A stretch of DNA of 64,000 bases, from NCBI RefSeq assembly GCF_900091515.1, contig NZ_LT607410.1, positions 6,014,001 to 6,078,000 of the forward strand. The letters run 5' to 3'. Position 1 is the first letter of the stretch, and each line of letters opens with the position of its first letter. The notes below the pieces were generated by a model. The model was not told where the DNA came from, ran no database searches, and worked only from the letters and a program-made list of their open reading frames with translations. The stretch comes from Micromonospora purpureochromogenes (GTDB taxonomy: Bacteria > Actinomycetota > Actinomycetes > Mycobacteriales > Micromonosporaceae). Below are positions 18,087-26,416 of this stretch, in pieces. The translations under genes and the position numbers were made by a program.

Positions 18087-18167
18087 CGTCCCGTAGACCG
18101 GCTGCTTTCTGCCCGCTCGGTCGGGGCAGGAGCCGTAGCGGCCGCCCACGCCTTCGCGTCCACCATG
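18087..18167 (-). pseudogene. Fossil C-terminus of a fourth six-cysteine paralogue
   Basis: In one minus-strand frame this stretch reads GGREGVGGRYGSCPDRAGRK then QPVYG, matching the C-terminal end of paralogue 1 (DGRVGMVGGKAGRCPERAGR then KEPVY). No start, membrane helix or other cysteines remain upstream; the next gene's stop is only about 30 bp away. It is a remnant of a deleted family member. Confidence 0.6.
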
Positions 18168-18195
18168 GTGGGTGGGCTGGCGGGCGCGGAGCGGA

Positions 18196-19089
18196 TCAGC
18201 TGGTGATCGTGACGGCGACCGGCAGGCCCTGCTGCACCTCGAGCACCGCCCGCTCCCCCAGCGGTCGCGCCAGCTCCGCGGTGGCGGTCCGGCGTGCTCC
18301 GACATCCCCGCACGACTCGCCGTCGCCGTGGCGGTGCTCGATGACGATCACGACGACGGCGTTGGCCGACTCGGCGGCCTCCGCGCTGTAGTCGACGCCG
18401 CACGGCTGGCTTCCCGGGCCCGGGGAGCCGGTGAAGGCGACGACCAACCGCCCGCTCGTTGTGCTCCCGGTCGCCGACTCGATCGCCAGCCCACCGCGCG
18501 GGTACTCGGGACCCCAGGCCGGTGGCGTCACCACGACGGCACCCGCGCGGGCGACCGCGATCCGGGTCAGCCGCACCGCCGTGCCCTTGAGGGTGTACTC
18601 CCAGGCCGGGACCGCCGCCGGGCCGCGCGTGGTGGGAATCCGCACCGTGGTCAGGCGCGCGGCGGTGACCTCCAGGGGTACGCACCCGGAGCAGTCCCCG
18701 ACGCCCGCCGCTCTCACCTGGGCGAGTGCCTCCTCGGCCGACGCCAGAGGAACGGGTTGCGTCCTGCCGTTCTCCCAGACCACCTTCCCCGTCGGTTGCC
18801 CGAGGGCGGGCAGCGCCGTGGCGGGGACGATCCGGCCGGTCAGCAACGCCTGCTTGTTGTTGTCGCCGTTCGCCTGTTCCCAGTCGCCGAGCTGGCCGGT
18901 CAGCTCTCCGACCGGCACGAAGGCCTGCGCCCCACCGGCGGCGAGGACCGCCTGGTCATACCGGGTCAGGGCGTCGCGCGCCTGCCGGCGCAACCGGTCC
19001 AGGTCATCCCCGCCGGGTCCGCTGCCGGTCGCGCAGCCACCGAGGACGGCCACCGCGATCACGCATACCAGCCAGCGCCGTCCGGCCAT
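18196..19089 (-). CDS. Putative secreted lipoprotein
   Basis: A 297-residue protein with a lipoprotein signal peptide: MAGRRWLVCVIAVAVLGGCA, lipobox LGGC with the modified Cys at residue 19. The mature part has a helical segment (DLDRLRRQARDALTRYDQAV) and a mainly beta-strand remainder with cysteines at CSGC (about 134-137) and two more near the end (CGVDY, SCGDV). I recognise no named domain. Lipid anchoring on the outer face of the membrane is likely. It lies between the fossil paralogue and a truncated antitoxin gene. Confidence 0.8.
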   Translation of the reverse strand: MAGRRWLVCVIAVAVLGGCATGSGPGGDDLDRLRRQARDALTRYDQAVLAAGGAQAFVPVGELTGQLGDWEQANGDNNKQALLTGRIVPATALPALGQPTGKVVWENGRTQPVPLASAEEALAQVRAAGVGDCSGCVPLEVTAARLTTVRIPTTRGPAAVPAWEYTLKGTAVRLTRIAVARAGAVVVTPPAWGPEYPRGGLAIESATGSTTSGRLVVAFTGSPGPGSQPCGVDYSAEAAESANAVVVIVIEHRHGDGESCGDVGARRTATAELARPLGERAVLEVQQGLPVAVTITS

Positions 19090-19168
19090 CCCCGCTCACC
19101 TCCGCGCCCCTTCGACGTCCGCCGGCCCGTTGCGGTTCCCCAGCACGTCTCCCGGCATCGAGAGGTGT

Positions 19169-19339
19169 TCAGGGGCGGGCCGCCCTTCGACGGAGCCCCA
19201 TCCGGCCGGCGCGATCCCGCAGCTGCCGCGCCGTCCGGCCCAGCTCGAACGCGATTCGGGCCGCCTCGTACGCCTCGACGGCCCCCGGCTCCGCCACCCG
19301 GCGCTCGCGCAGGTCGTCCCACTCCGCCCGATCATCCAT
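19169..19339 (-). pseudogene. Truncated XRE/HigA-type antitoxin remnant
   Basis: From ATG 19339 (GAGGGGG upstream) the product reads MDDRAEWDDLRERRVAEPGA, then VEAYEAARIAFELGRTARQL, closely resembling the N-terminal arm of actinobacterial HigA-type antitoxins, in which the HTH (W-S-Q...) should follow. Here the HTH is absent and the frame ends after GLRRRAARP at 19169. No RelE/HigB-like toxin gene is seen beside it. It is probably a decayed toxin-antitoxin locus. Confidence 0.55.
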
Positions 19340-19502
19340 CACTCGATCCCCCTCGCCCATGGCCAGCCGCTCTGCGTGCCATCGCTGCGGAGCCCAACGA
19401 GGGTCAACGGACCGGGTGGTGGTGCTGTTGGTCACGTTCTGGCCTCAACGAGCACGGCCCAGCTCCGACAGCCCGCGCCGTCAACCAGCGCCACCGCCGC
19501 GG

Positions 19503-20813
19503 TCAGACGTAGCCCGGGCGTCGGGTGCCACCGTGGTCGGCGCACGGCCCGCCCGGTACGCCGGTCATGCTGACCAGGCCGTCCTCGCACTGCACCAGGT
19601 AGCCCTTGCCGTTCCAGAACGTGTCCACGCAGTCGAACCAGTCGCAGACGTCCGCGGCCGGGTCGTCGATGTAGGAGCCGCCACAGTAGTTGTAGCCGTA
19701 CGGGTTCTCCGGTGCGCCGCAGCGGTCCACCGAGGTCGGACTCGGCGAGCCGGTGGACGGGCTCGGGCCGCCGCCGGTGCTGCTGGCCGACGGCCGCCCG
19801 GAGGGCCTGGTGGGCGAGGCGCCATCGGTCGGGCCCGGCGAGGTGACCGGCCCGGATCCGGGCACCAGTGCCGTACCGGGGCCGGACGTGCCGGGCGCGG
19901 TGGTGGCGTCCGGCTGCGGACCGGCGGTGGGAGCGGTGGAGCTTGGCGGCGCACCGATGGCGGTGGACGGTGAGGGTTCGTCCGGGTCGGTCGAGGCCGC
20001 GCCGGGGCGGCCGCCGATGTCCATCCCGACCACCGGCCGGTCCGCCCCGGACCACCGGACCGCGCCCACGACCCCCGCCAGGGCCATCAGCACCGCGACG
20101 GCGGCGACCAGCGCCGGAAGGGCGAGGCGGGCGGCGGCCGGAGCTTCGGCGGGCGTGGCCGGCGTCGGTGCCGCCGGTTGGGTACGCCAGTGCGCCACCA
20201 CCGCCTCGTCGAGCCGGTCCAGCAGCGCACTCCGCTCCCCGACGGCGTCGGCGTACGCGACGGTGAGTCGCAGCCGGAAGGCGGACGCGGCCGTCGGCGG
20301 CACCCGTACTCCCCGAATCCGGCCCGCGCCGTGCTCGTGCAGCAGGGTGAACGGCTCCTCCGGATGGTGTGCCACCCCGGTGAGCTGCGGGTACGGCCAC
20401 TCCCGGACACCCTGGCGCCCGATGAGGATCAGCCGCCGGTCGGTCACCACCGCCATGCCGGCGTCGACCACCGCGATGCCCTTCGTCAGTCCGGGTGACC
20501 GGACCGGGTGCGCCACGGGAACGACGGTCAGCTCCGGCGCGGGCAGGCCGGCGGCGTGCCGGGCCGTCACCTCGAGGAGTTCCACCCCGGGGTGCACAGT
20601 GGCCACGACCTCGTCGTCGTCCAGGTCCACGGGCAGCCCCACCGGCGTCTCCGCCGGCTGCTCGGGTTCCTCGGCCCGGGCGCAGAACTGCCGTAGCTCG
20701 TTGTCGCGTCGACGCCACGCCTCGGCGGCACCCTCGTACGCCGTGCGCCGCCGCTCGTTCTCTCGGGTTACCCAACGGGCCCGCCAGCCCACAGCCGTCC
20801 CGTCCGTCGCCAC
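19503..20813 (-). CDS. Six-cysteine ectodomain membrane protein, paralogue 2 (intact)
   Basis: A 436-residue protein. GTG 20813 is chosen because AGAGG lies seven bases upstream and the resulting N-terminus (VATDGTAVGWRARWVTRENE) matches the other paralogues. Layout: basic N-terminal coil (1-45), acidic stretch DLDDDEVVATVHP, PH-like segment (VVTDRRLILIGRQGVREWPY), membrane helix near residues 230-250 (ALPALVAAVAVLMALAGVVG), a Pro/Ser/Thr linker of about 110 residues, then a C-terminal domain with six cysteines spaced C-X11-C-X12-C-X4-C-X13-C-X14-C, starting RCGAPENPYGYNYCGG. The N-terminus should be cytoplasmic and the cysteine domain outside, probably with three disulfides. I recognise no named family and assign no function. 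Confidence 0.82.
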   Translation of the reverse strand: MATDGTAVGWRARWVTRENERRRTAYEGAAEAWRRRDNELRQFCARAEEPEQPAETPVGLPVDLDDDEVVATVHPGVELLEVTARHAAGLPAPELTVVPVAHPVRSPGLTKGIAVVDAGMAVVTDRRLILIGRQGVREWPYPQLTGVAHHPEEPFTLLHEHGAGRIRGVRVPPTAASAFRLRLTVAYADAVGERSALLDRLDEAVVAHWRTQPAAPTPATPAEAPAAARLALPALVAAVAVLMALAGVVGAVRWSGADRPVVGMDIGGRPGAASTDPDEPSPSTAIGAPPSSTAPTAGPQPDATTAPGTSGPGTALVPGSGPVTSPGPTDGASPTRPSGRPSASSTGGGPSPSTGSPSPTSVDRCGAPENPYGYNYCGGSYIDDPAADVCDWFDCVDTFWNGKGYLVQCEDGLVSMTGVPGGPCADHGGTRRPGYV

Positions 20814-21215
20814 CGGGTCGCCTCTCATCGCGAAGGGGTTCCGCGTCCACCCGGTACAACCGCGCGCGGCGGCGCAGGACACGCCGTAGCCGCCGACCGG
20901 TTCGGCTGGTTCCGTGGGGGCCGATTCGTGGAGGTGGCGTCGGATCACGCGGTGCGGCCGCCCCACACCTCCACCGCGCCTGCTCGACGCGGACGCCGAC
21001 GTCAGCGTCGAGTACCCGTACCGGTTGGCGGGTGGGACCGAACCGCCGATATCCACGGCTGTCCCCGCCCGCCGCGCGGCGATACGGTGCACGCACCGCC
21101 TCAGGCCGCGCCCCGCCGACAGGTCGCGACGCCGCCTTACGCGTCCCCATCCGCACCACCGGATCGATCTCACGTCCGACGCCGGCGTAGTCGCCGGGAG
21201 AGAGGATCGAAGAGG
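20814..21215. other. Intergenic region between divergent genes, no gene seen
   Basis: About 400 bases between paralogue 2 (minus) and the secreted EEP-family gene (plus). Open frames here lack recognisable products and good ribosome sites. It must contain both promoters; I see no repeat or strong palindrome. Confidence 0.5.
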
Positions 21216-22304
21216 ATGCTCCCGACACCCACCACCTCCCGCTGGCGAGCGGCGAGAATCACCCTTGCCGCCGCCATCGCACTGGTCAGCCTCGGCATTT
21301 TCGGCGCGCCCGTTCATGCCCAGGGACAGTCCAAAGTCACCGTGATGACCCGCAACCTCTACCTGGGTGGCGACCTGACGCCGTCCATCGGCGCGCCGAC
21401 CACGGGCGCGTTCCTGGCCGCGAACTCCGCGCTGTTCAGCCACGTCGGCCTGGTGAACTTTCCCGCCCGGGCGAAGCTGCTCGCCCAGGAGATCACCGAG
21501 AACAAGCCGGACCTGGTCGGCCTGCAGGAGGTCGCCCTGTGGCGCACCGGCACGTTCGCTGACCCCGCACCCGCCACCGAGGTTCGGTACGACTACCTGG
21601 CGCTGCTCATGGGCGAGCTGAGCCGCTCCGGTCACCCCTACGACGTCGCGGTCGTACAGGCCGAGGCGGATCTGGAGGCGCCCGCGGGCGGGCCGCACTT
21701 CCTCGACGTACGGCTCACGATGCGCGACGTGATCCTGGTGCGCCACGGCGGCCGGGTGAAGGTAACCGACTCCTCGTCCGGCACCTTCGCCAACAACCTC
21801 ACCTTCACGCTCGCCGCAACGGGCGGGACCGTGACCAGCACCCGCGGTTGGACCGCGGTGGACGTGGTGCACGGGCAACGGCCGTTCCGGTTCGTGAACA
21901 CCCACCTGGAGGCCTTCCACCCCGGTGTCCGGGTGCTGCAGGCGCGCGAACTGCTGGCCGGGCCGCTGGCCACCGCGCCGGGAGACGTCATCCTCGCCGG
22001 TGACCTCAACACCGGCCCCGACCTGCCCGTCGCCGAGAACCGGCTCGCCTACGCGGCGCTGATGGCGGGCGGGATGCAGGACACGTGGGAGATCCTGCAC
22101 CCTGATCTACCCGGCTACACCGCGGGTCTGGGCGACGACCTGAACCAACCCGCCGACGCCGTCGAACACCGCATCGACATGGTCCTGTTCCGGGGTGCGC
22201 TCGTACCCGTCTCGGCCCTCATCTTCGGCAACGAGCGGCAGACCCCCGACGGACGGTGGGCATCGGACCACCTCGGCTACCTGGCCGTCCTGGCCCTGCA
22301 GTAA
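21216..22304 (+). CDS. Secreted endonuclease/exonuclease/phosphatase (EEP) family hydrolase
   Basis: A 362-residue exported protein. ATG 21216 follows GGGAGAGAGG. A signal peptide ends near VHA (about residue 32). The EEP metal-dependent hydrolase motifs are in order: MTRNLYLGGD (Asn), LVGLQEV (metal-binding Glu), VNTHLEAF (His), ILAGDLNTGP (Asp/Asn) and the terminal SDHLGYLAVL (Asp-His). The fold covers DNase I, sphingomyelinase and inositol phosphatases. Secretion and the broad sequence favour a phosphodiesterase on nucleic acid or lipid, but the substrate is not decided. Its 3' end faces the nicotinate phosphoribosyltransferase gene across a strong hairpin. Confidence 0.88.
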   Translation: MLPTPTTSRWRAARITLAAAIALVSLGIFGAPVHAQGQSKVTVMTRNLYLGGDLTPSIGAPTTGAFLAANSALFSHVGLVNFPARAKLLAQEITENKPDLVGLQEVALWRTGTFADPAPATEVRYDYLALLMGELSRSGHPYDVAVVQAEADLEAPAGGPHFLDVRLTMRDVILVRHGGRVKVTDSSSGTFANNLTFTLAATGGTVTSTRGWTAVDVVHGQRPFRFVNTHLEAFHPGVRVLQARELLAGPLATAPGDVILAGDLNTGPDLPVAENRLAYAALMAGGMQDTWEILHPDLPGYTAGLGDDLNQPADAVEHRIDMVLFRGALVPVSALIFGNERQTPDGRWASDHLGYLAVLALQ

Positions 22305-22315
22305 GGCGATCGTTG

Positions 22316-22347
22316 CTCCGGGCTGGCGTCGACGCGCCAGCCCGGAG
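22316..22347. terminator. Bidirectional hairpin terminator
   Basis: Arms 22316-22328 (ctccgggctggcg) and 22335-22347 are perfect 13-bp complements with a 6-nt loop. It lies between two convergent stop codons (22304 and 22390). Confidence 0.8.
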
Positions 22348-22389
22348 TTGCCACTGGCGCAGCGCGCCACAGCGTGAGCGGCCCGGCTG

Positions 22390-23730
22390 TCAGTAGGTCC
22401 CGCCCCGCGCCACCTGCGCGGCCACCCGCTCGTGCAGCGCGGCGAGGGCCGGGCTGACGGTGGCGGTGAGCGGCACCGGGTCCGCCAGCCGGCGCGCCGG
22501 CTCCGGTAGCCAGGCGAGGTCCGCGTCGAACCGACCGCGCGCGGCGCGTACCTCACCGGCCGGGTCGGCGGCGGCCAGGCGACGGCCGCCGCGCATGACC
22601 GGCACGAGCAGCGGCTCGCGGTCGCCCGGTGGGGGCTCGTCGCGCAGCCCCACGACGTCGCCGTTGGCGCTGGTGGGATCGCGGAAGACCTGCTTGGGAC
22701 CGGGCAGGGTGGCCTTGCCGGGCGACAGCTTGAGCACCGGCCGGTCGCCGACGGCCACCAGCTTGTAGGCGCTGTCCAGGGACGGCGCGTCGAAGGAGAC
22801 GCCCATCCGGGTGCCGACGCCGTACGCGTCGATCGGTGCGCCCGCGGCGACAAGCGCCGCGATGACGTCCTCGTCGAGGCTGCCGCTGGCCACGATCTGG
22901 GCCTGGGTCAGCCCGGCCTCGTCGAGGATCGCGCGGGTCTGCACGGCCAGCGCGGCGAGATCTCCGGAGTCGAGCCGCACGCCCATCGGGCCGGTCAGTC
23001 CCAGCTGCGCGATGACCTCGACGGCGGCGCGCACTCCGGCGGGCGTGTCGTAGGTGTCGACGAGAAACACCGGGTTCGTCGGGAAGTCGGTCGCGAACGC
23101 GCGGAATGCGGCGCGCTCGTCGGGGAACGCCTCGACGTACGAGTGGGCCATCGTCCCGGACGGCAGCAGCCCGTAGCGTCGAGCGGCCTCGACGTCGCTG
23201 GTCGCGGCGAAGCCGGCGATCGCGGACGCCCGCGCCACGGCCGCGCCGGCCTCGATCCCGTGCGTGCGGCGGAACGCGAAGTCGACCAGCTGCGCGTCGC
23301 CGGCGGCGAGGCGGCATCGGGCGGCCTTGCTGGCCACCGTGGTGTGAAAGGTGATCAGGTTCAGCACGCCGGTCTCCACCAGCTGCGCCTCGGCGATCGG
23401 CGCGGTGACCTCCAGCAGCGGTTCGTCGGCGAACACCACGCGGCCCTCCGGTACGGCCCACACGTCACCGGTGAACCGCAGCCCCGCGAGCGCCGCCAGC
23501 GTCGCTTCGTCGAGCCCGACGGTGTCGCGCAGGTAGCCGAGTTCGCCCTCGTCGAACGCGAAGCTCTCCAGGAACGCCAGCGCCTCGGCCAGCCCGGCGG
23601 CCACCAGGAAGCCGCGCTGCGGCGGTAGGCGGCGGACGAACAGGCTGAACGTGGCGCGCTCGGCCATGTCCCGGCGCAGGTAGCTGGCCGCCATCCGCAG
23701 CTCGTACAGGTCGGTACGCAACCCGGTCAC
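22390..23730 (-). CDS. pncB: Nicotinate phosphoribosyltransferase
   Basis: A 446-residue enzyme that joins nicotinate and PRPP to give nicotinate mononucleotide in NAD salvage (Preiss-Handler pathway). Recognisable blocks include LRTDLYELRMAASYL at the N-terminus, FAFRRTHGIEAG, SGTMAHSYVEAF, VDTYDT, GVRLDSGDL and VASGSLDED. Length is normal for the actinobacterial type. GTG 23730 is chosen over GTG 23754 because GGAGG precedes it and the N-terminus then matches the family; the spacing of four bases is short, so the upstream start cannot be excluded. Confidence 0.93.
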   Translation of the reverse strand: MTGLRTDLYELRMAASYLRRDMAERATFSLFVRRLPPQRGFLVAAGLAEALAFLESFAFDEGELGYLRDTVGLDEATLAALAGLRFTGDVWAVPEGRVVFADEPLLEVTAPIAEAQLVETGVLNLITFHTTVASKAARCRLAAGDAQLVDFAFRRTHGIEAGAAVARASAIAGFAATSDVEAARRYGLLPSGTMAHSYVEAFPDERAAFRAFATDFPTNPVFLVDTYDTPAGVRAAVEVIAQLGLTGPMGVRLDSGDLAALAVQTRAILDEAGLTQAQIVASGSLDEDVIAALVAAGAPIDAYGVGTRMGVSFDAPSLDSAYKLVAVGDRPVLKLSPGKATLPGPKQVFRDPTSANGDVVGLRDEPPPGDREPLLVPVMRGGRRLAAADPAGEVRAARGRFDADLAWLPEPARRLADPVPLTATVSPALAALHERVAAQVARGGTY

Positions 23731-23796
23731 GGTTCCTCCATCGGCACGAGGCACGGTCGACGGGCCGGTGGCATCCCGGGATGCCGTGCCGTCGGG

Positions 23797-24303
23797 TCAG
23801 GAGCGGGCGCCGCGCGCGGGACGGTGGGACAGGGAACTCGGCGCGTTGACGCCGGCGCCGTCGCTGACACTGATGCCCAGCCGCTCGACCAGTTCGCCGC
23901 CGAGCCAGGCCGTCATCCCGGACAGGATGATGCCCGCGAAGCTGCAGATCAGGGCCAGGGCGTTCGGCTCCCAGTTCTCCGCGGACGCCCGTGCCAACCA
24001 GCTCACCGCGAACAGCAGCACGACGACGACGTTGCCGCTGCCGTGGATCGCGCCGACGCGCTTGGCGCGGGTACCGGACGGGATGGCCCGCCAGTCGGTG
24101 AACCCGAAGACCGCGGCGACGAGACCGCCGATGACGCCGGCGCCGATGATGTACCCGGCGGAGATCTGGAATCCAGCGCGGTCCGTGATCAGATACAGGA
24201 CGTCGAAGATCACCGCTGTGGCGAACAGCCCCAGCGGGAACACGATCATCATGGGATGGATCCCGTGGCCCATCGCCTTGGCTCGACTTTCCACCGCGAC
24301 CAC
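23797..24303 (-). CDS. DUF2231 family membrane protein
   Basis: A 168-residue protein with four hydrophobic segments. The opening KAMGHGIHPMMIVFPLGLFA, with the His-Pro pair, is the hallmark of DUF2231 proteins; similar proteins are predicted to be heme- or quinone-linked membrane proteins, but no function is settled. A GTG at 24303 or 24294 could start it. It lies on the same strand between the flavoprotein gene (about 100 bp upstream) and the nicotinate phosphoribosyltransferase gene. Confidence 0.85.
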   Translation of the reverse strand: MVAVESRAKAMGHGIHPMMIVFPLGLFATAVIFDVLYLITDRAGFQISAGYIIGAGVIGGLVAAVFGFTDWRAIPSGTRAKRVGAIHGSGNVVVVLLFAVSWLARASAENWEPNALALICSFAGIILSGMTAWLGGELVERLGISVSDGAGVNAPSSLSHRPARGARS

Positions 24304-24403
24304 CCTATCTGAGGGGATATGTCCGGCGCGGGTACCCCTTCGGGTCGCTGGTACACCTACCGGCGATGAACACGTCGTCGCCGGCCACCTCGCCCGGGTC
24401 CGC

Positions 24404-25639
24404 TCACCCCCGACGGATCAGACTGTCGAGGGCGACGGTGGGATCGGCCAGGCGGTCGAGGTCGACGGGCTGCCGGGAGCGGATCAGCTCCCCGATCGGG
24501 CCGGTCACCTCCCAGACGTTGACGTTCATGCCCGCCAGCACCCGCCCCTGCGCCGTCCAGAACGCGATGAACTCGCCGCTGGTGAGCTCGCCGCGGACGA
24601 CGATGCGGTCGTAGGAGCCGGGCGGGGCGTGGCCGGTGTACTCCATGCCCAGCTCGTACTGGTCGGTGTAGAAGTAGGGCAGCCGGTCGTAGCTGACGGC
24701 CTGACCGAGCATGCCGCGGGCGGCGGCGGGACCGGAGTGCAGGGCGTTCGCCCAGTGCTCGACCCGCACCCGGGTGCCCAGCATCGGGTGCTGGGCGTTG
24801 GCCAGGTCGCCGGCGGCCCAGATGTCCGGATCGCTGGTACGCAGGGTGTCGTCGACGAGGACCCCGTTGTCGACAGCGAGGCCGGCCTGTTCGGCGAGTT
24901 CGGTGTTGGGCTGGACGCCGACGCCGACGACGACGAGGTCGGCGGGCAGGACCGTGCCGTCGGCGAGCAGCACCGCGCTGACCCGGTTCGACCCCTGGAA
25001 CTCGTGGACCTGGGTGCCGAAGTGGAAGGTGACCCCGTGGGCGCGGTGCAGGTCGGCGAAGACGGTGGCGAGCTGGTCGCCGAGGACGTTCTGCAGGGGC
25101 AGGTCGGCGGTCTCGACGACGGTGACGGTGGCGCCGCGGGTGCGCGCGGCGGCCGCCACTTCCAGGCCGATCCAGCCGGCGCCGACGATGACGACGTTCG
25201 CCCCGTCGACGAGGGCTTCGGAGATGCGGTCGCTGTCGGCGAGGGTACGCAGCCGCAGCACGCCGTCGAGGTGCGCGCCGGGAACCGGCAGGGTCCGGGC
25301 CCGTGACCCGGTGGCCAGCAGCAGCCTGTCGTAGTGGAAGCGCTGCCCGTCGGCCACCGTGACCTGCCGGGACCGGCGGTCGAGGGCGGTGACCCGGGTG
25401 CCGGTACGCAGGTCGACGTCGTGGTCGACGTACCAGCCGGCGTCGTGCACGTAGACGCTGTCGCGCTCGCTGGTGCGCAGCAGCAGGCCCTTGGACAGTG
25501 CCGGCCGTTCGTACGGGCGCTCGGTCTCCTCGCCGAACAGGACGATCCTGCCGTCGAATCCCTCCTCGCGGAGGGTCTGCGCGGCTCTGGCTCCGGCCAG
25601 CCCGGCCCCGACGATCACGAACGGACGCTGCTGGGTCAC
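24404..25639 (-). CDS. FAD-dependent NAD(P)H:ferredoxin reductase-like oxidoreductase
   Basis: A 411-residue flavoprotein. GTG 25639 follows AGGAG at five bases. The N-terminal FAD site is IVGAGLAGARAA (about 9-20), followed by ERPALSKGLLL. The NAD(P)H site is VIVGAGWIGLEVAAAA (about 150-165). Residues near 285 (IWAAGDLANAQ) are the second FAD contact. The C-terminal domain fits the rubredoxin/ferredoxin-reductase family, which passes electrons to a ferredoxin for cytochrome P450s or dioxygenases. No ferredoxin gene is adjacent. Only 21 bp separate it from the folE stop, so the two are probably co-transcribed. Confidence 0.9.
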   Translation of the reverse strand: MTQQRPFVIVGAGLAGARAAQTLREEGFDGRIVLFGEETERPYERPALSKGLLLRTSERDSVYVHDAGWYVDHDVDLRTGTRVTALDRRSRQVTVADGQRFHYDRLLLATGSRARTLPVPGAHLDGVLRLRTLADSDRISEALVDGANVVIVGAGWIGLEVAAAARTRGATVTVVETADLPLQNVLGDQLATVFADLHRAHGVTFHFGTQVHEFQGSNRVSAVLLADGTVLPADLVVVGVGVQPNTELAEQAGLAVDNGVLVDDTLRTSDPDIWAAGDLANAQHPMLGTRVRVEHWANALHSGPAAARGMLGQAVSYDRLPYFYTDQYELGMEYTGHAPPGSYDRIVVRGELTSGEFIAFWTAQGRVLAGMNVNVWEVTGPIGELIRSRQPVDLDRLADPTVALDSLIRRG

Positions 25640-25660
25640 GGATTCTCCTAGCGGGACGTG

Positions 25661-26314
25661 TCAGGCGCGGGCGCCGACTCCGGTGAGGGTGAAGAACTCG
25701 GCGCGGGAGCGCGAGTCGTCGCGCAGCGCGCCGAGCAGCGTGGAGGTGATGGTGGTGGCGCCGACCGCCTGCACCCCACGCAGGGTCATGCACAGGTGTT
25801 GCGCCTCGACGACCACCCCGACGCCTCTCGGGCGCAGGTGGGCGGTGAGCCAGTCGGCGATCTGCTTGGTCAGCCGTTCCTGGACCTGCGGGCCGTGGGC
25901 GAAGAGTTCCGCCACCCGGGCGAGTTTGGACAGCCCGAGGATCCGCTCGCCGGGCAGGTACCCGACGTGGGCGACGCCGATGAACGGCAGCAGGTGGTGC
26001 TCGCACACCGAGCGGATCGGGATGGACCGGGCGACGACGAGCTCGTCGTAGCCCTCGTCGTTGGCGAAGGTGGTGAGCCGGAACTCGCGCGGGGTGAGCA
26101 GTTCGGCGTAGGCGCGGGCCATCCGGCCCGGCGTTTCGGCCAGCCCGTCGGCGTCGAGGTTCACGCCGAGTGCCGCCAGGAAGGCGGCCGCGGCCTGTTC
26201 GGCGGCGACCAGGTCCCTGGTGGCTGGCCGCCGGTCGACCTGTAGCGGACTGAGGGCCACTTCGACTCCCATCGACGGACGGTGGGTGGTGGACGCTCGG
26301 CCCATCAGTCCCAT
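25661..26314 (-). CDS. folE: GTP cyclohydrolase I
   Basis: About 217 residues. It converts GTP to 7,8-dihydroneopterin triphosphate, the first step to folate or other pterins. Zinc ligands are visible in SVCEHHLLPFIG and EAQHLCMTLRG; the substrate signature GYLPGERILGLSKLARV is intact. Other folate genes are not nearby, so this may be a second copy serving a special need. The start is uncertain: ATG 26314 has GGGTGG upstream, ATG 26272 has no ribosome site and TTG 26344 would run through a palindrome. It faces a divergent HTH regulator with a cysteine-rich C-terminus. Confidence 0.92.
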   Translation of the reverse strand: MGLMGRASTTHRPSMGVEVALSPLQVDRRPATRDLVAAEQAAAAFLAALGVNLDADGLAETPGRMARAYAELLTPREFRLTTFANDEGYDELVVARSIPIRSVCEHHLLPFIGVAHVGYLPGERILGLSKLARVAELFAHGPQVQERLTKQIADWLTAHLRPRGVGVVVEAQHLCMTLRGVQAVGATTITSTLLGALRDDSRSRAEFFTLTGVGARA

Positions 26315-26338
26315 GTGGACCACCCACCCGTTTTCGCC

Positions 26339-26354
26339 AACCAACGTTGTTGTT
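26339..26354. promoter_or_regulatory. Palindromic operator candidate between folE and HTH regulator
   Basis: aaccaacgttgttgtt is close to a perfect palindrome centred on aacgtt (one mismatched pair). It lies in the 102-bp divergent intergenic region, a suitable site for the regulator encoded at 26417 to control itself and folE. Confidence 0.5.
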
Positions 26355-26416
26355 ATTCATGCTGTACCCGGCGCGGCAGAATTTCAATAGCCGGCGCTGG
26401 TGATAATCTCGGTGGG

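Noticed and set aside
20830..22100. Upstream in-frame extension of paralogue 2 across the EEP hydrolase gene
   Set aside because: The extension is antisense to a well-supported gene, and GTG 20813 has a good ribosome site and matches the paralogues' N-termini.
22390..26314. One long minus-strand metabolic operon from folE to pncB
   Set aside because: Only the folE-flavoprotein gap (21 bp) is tight; the others are 66-100 bp and the functions do not form one pathway.
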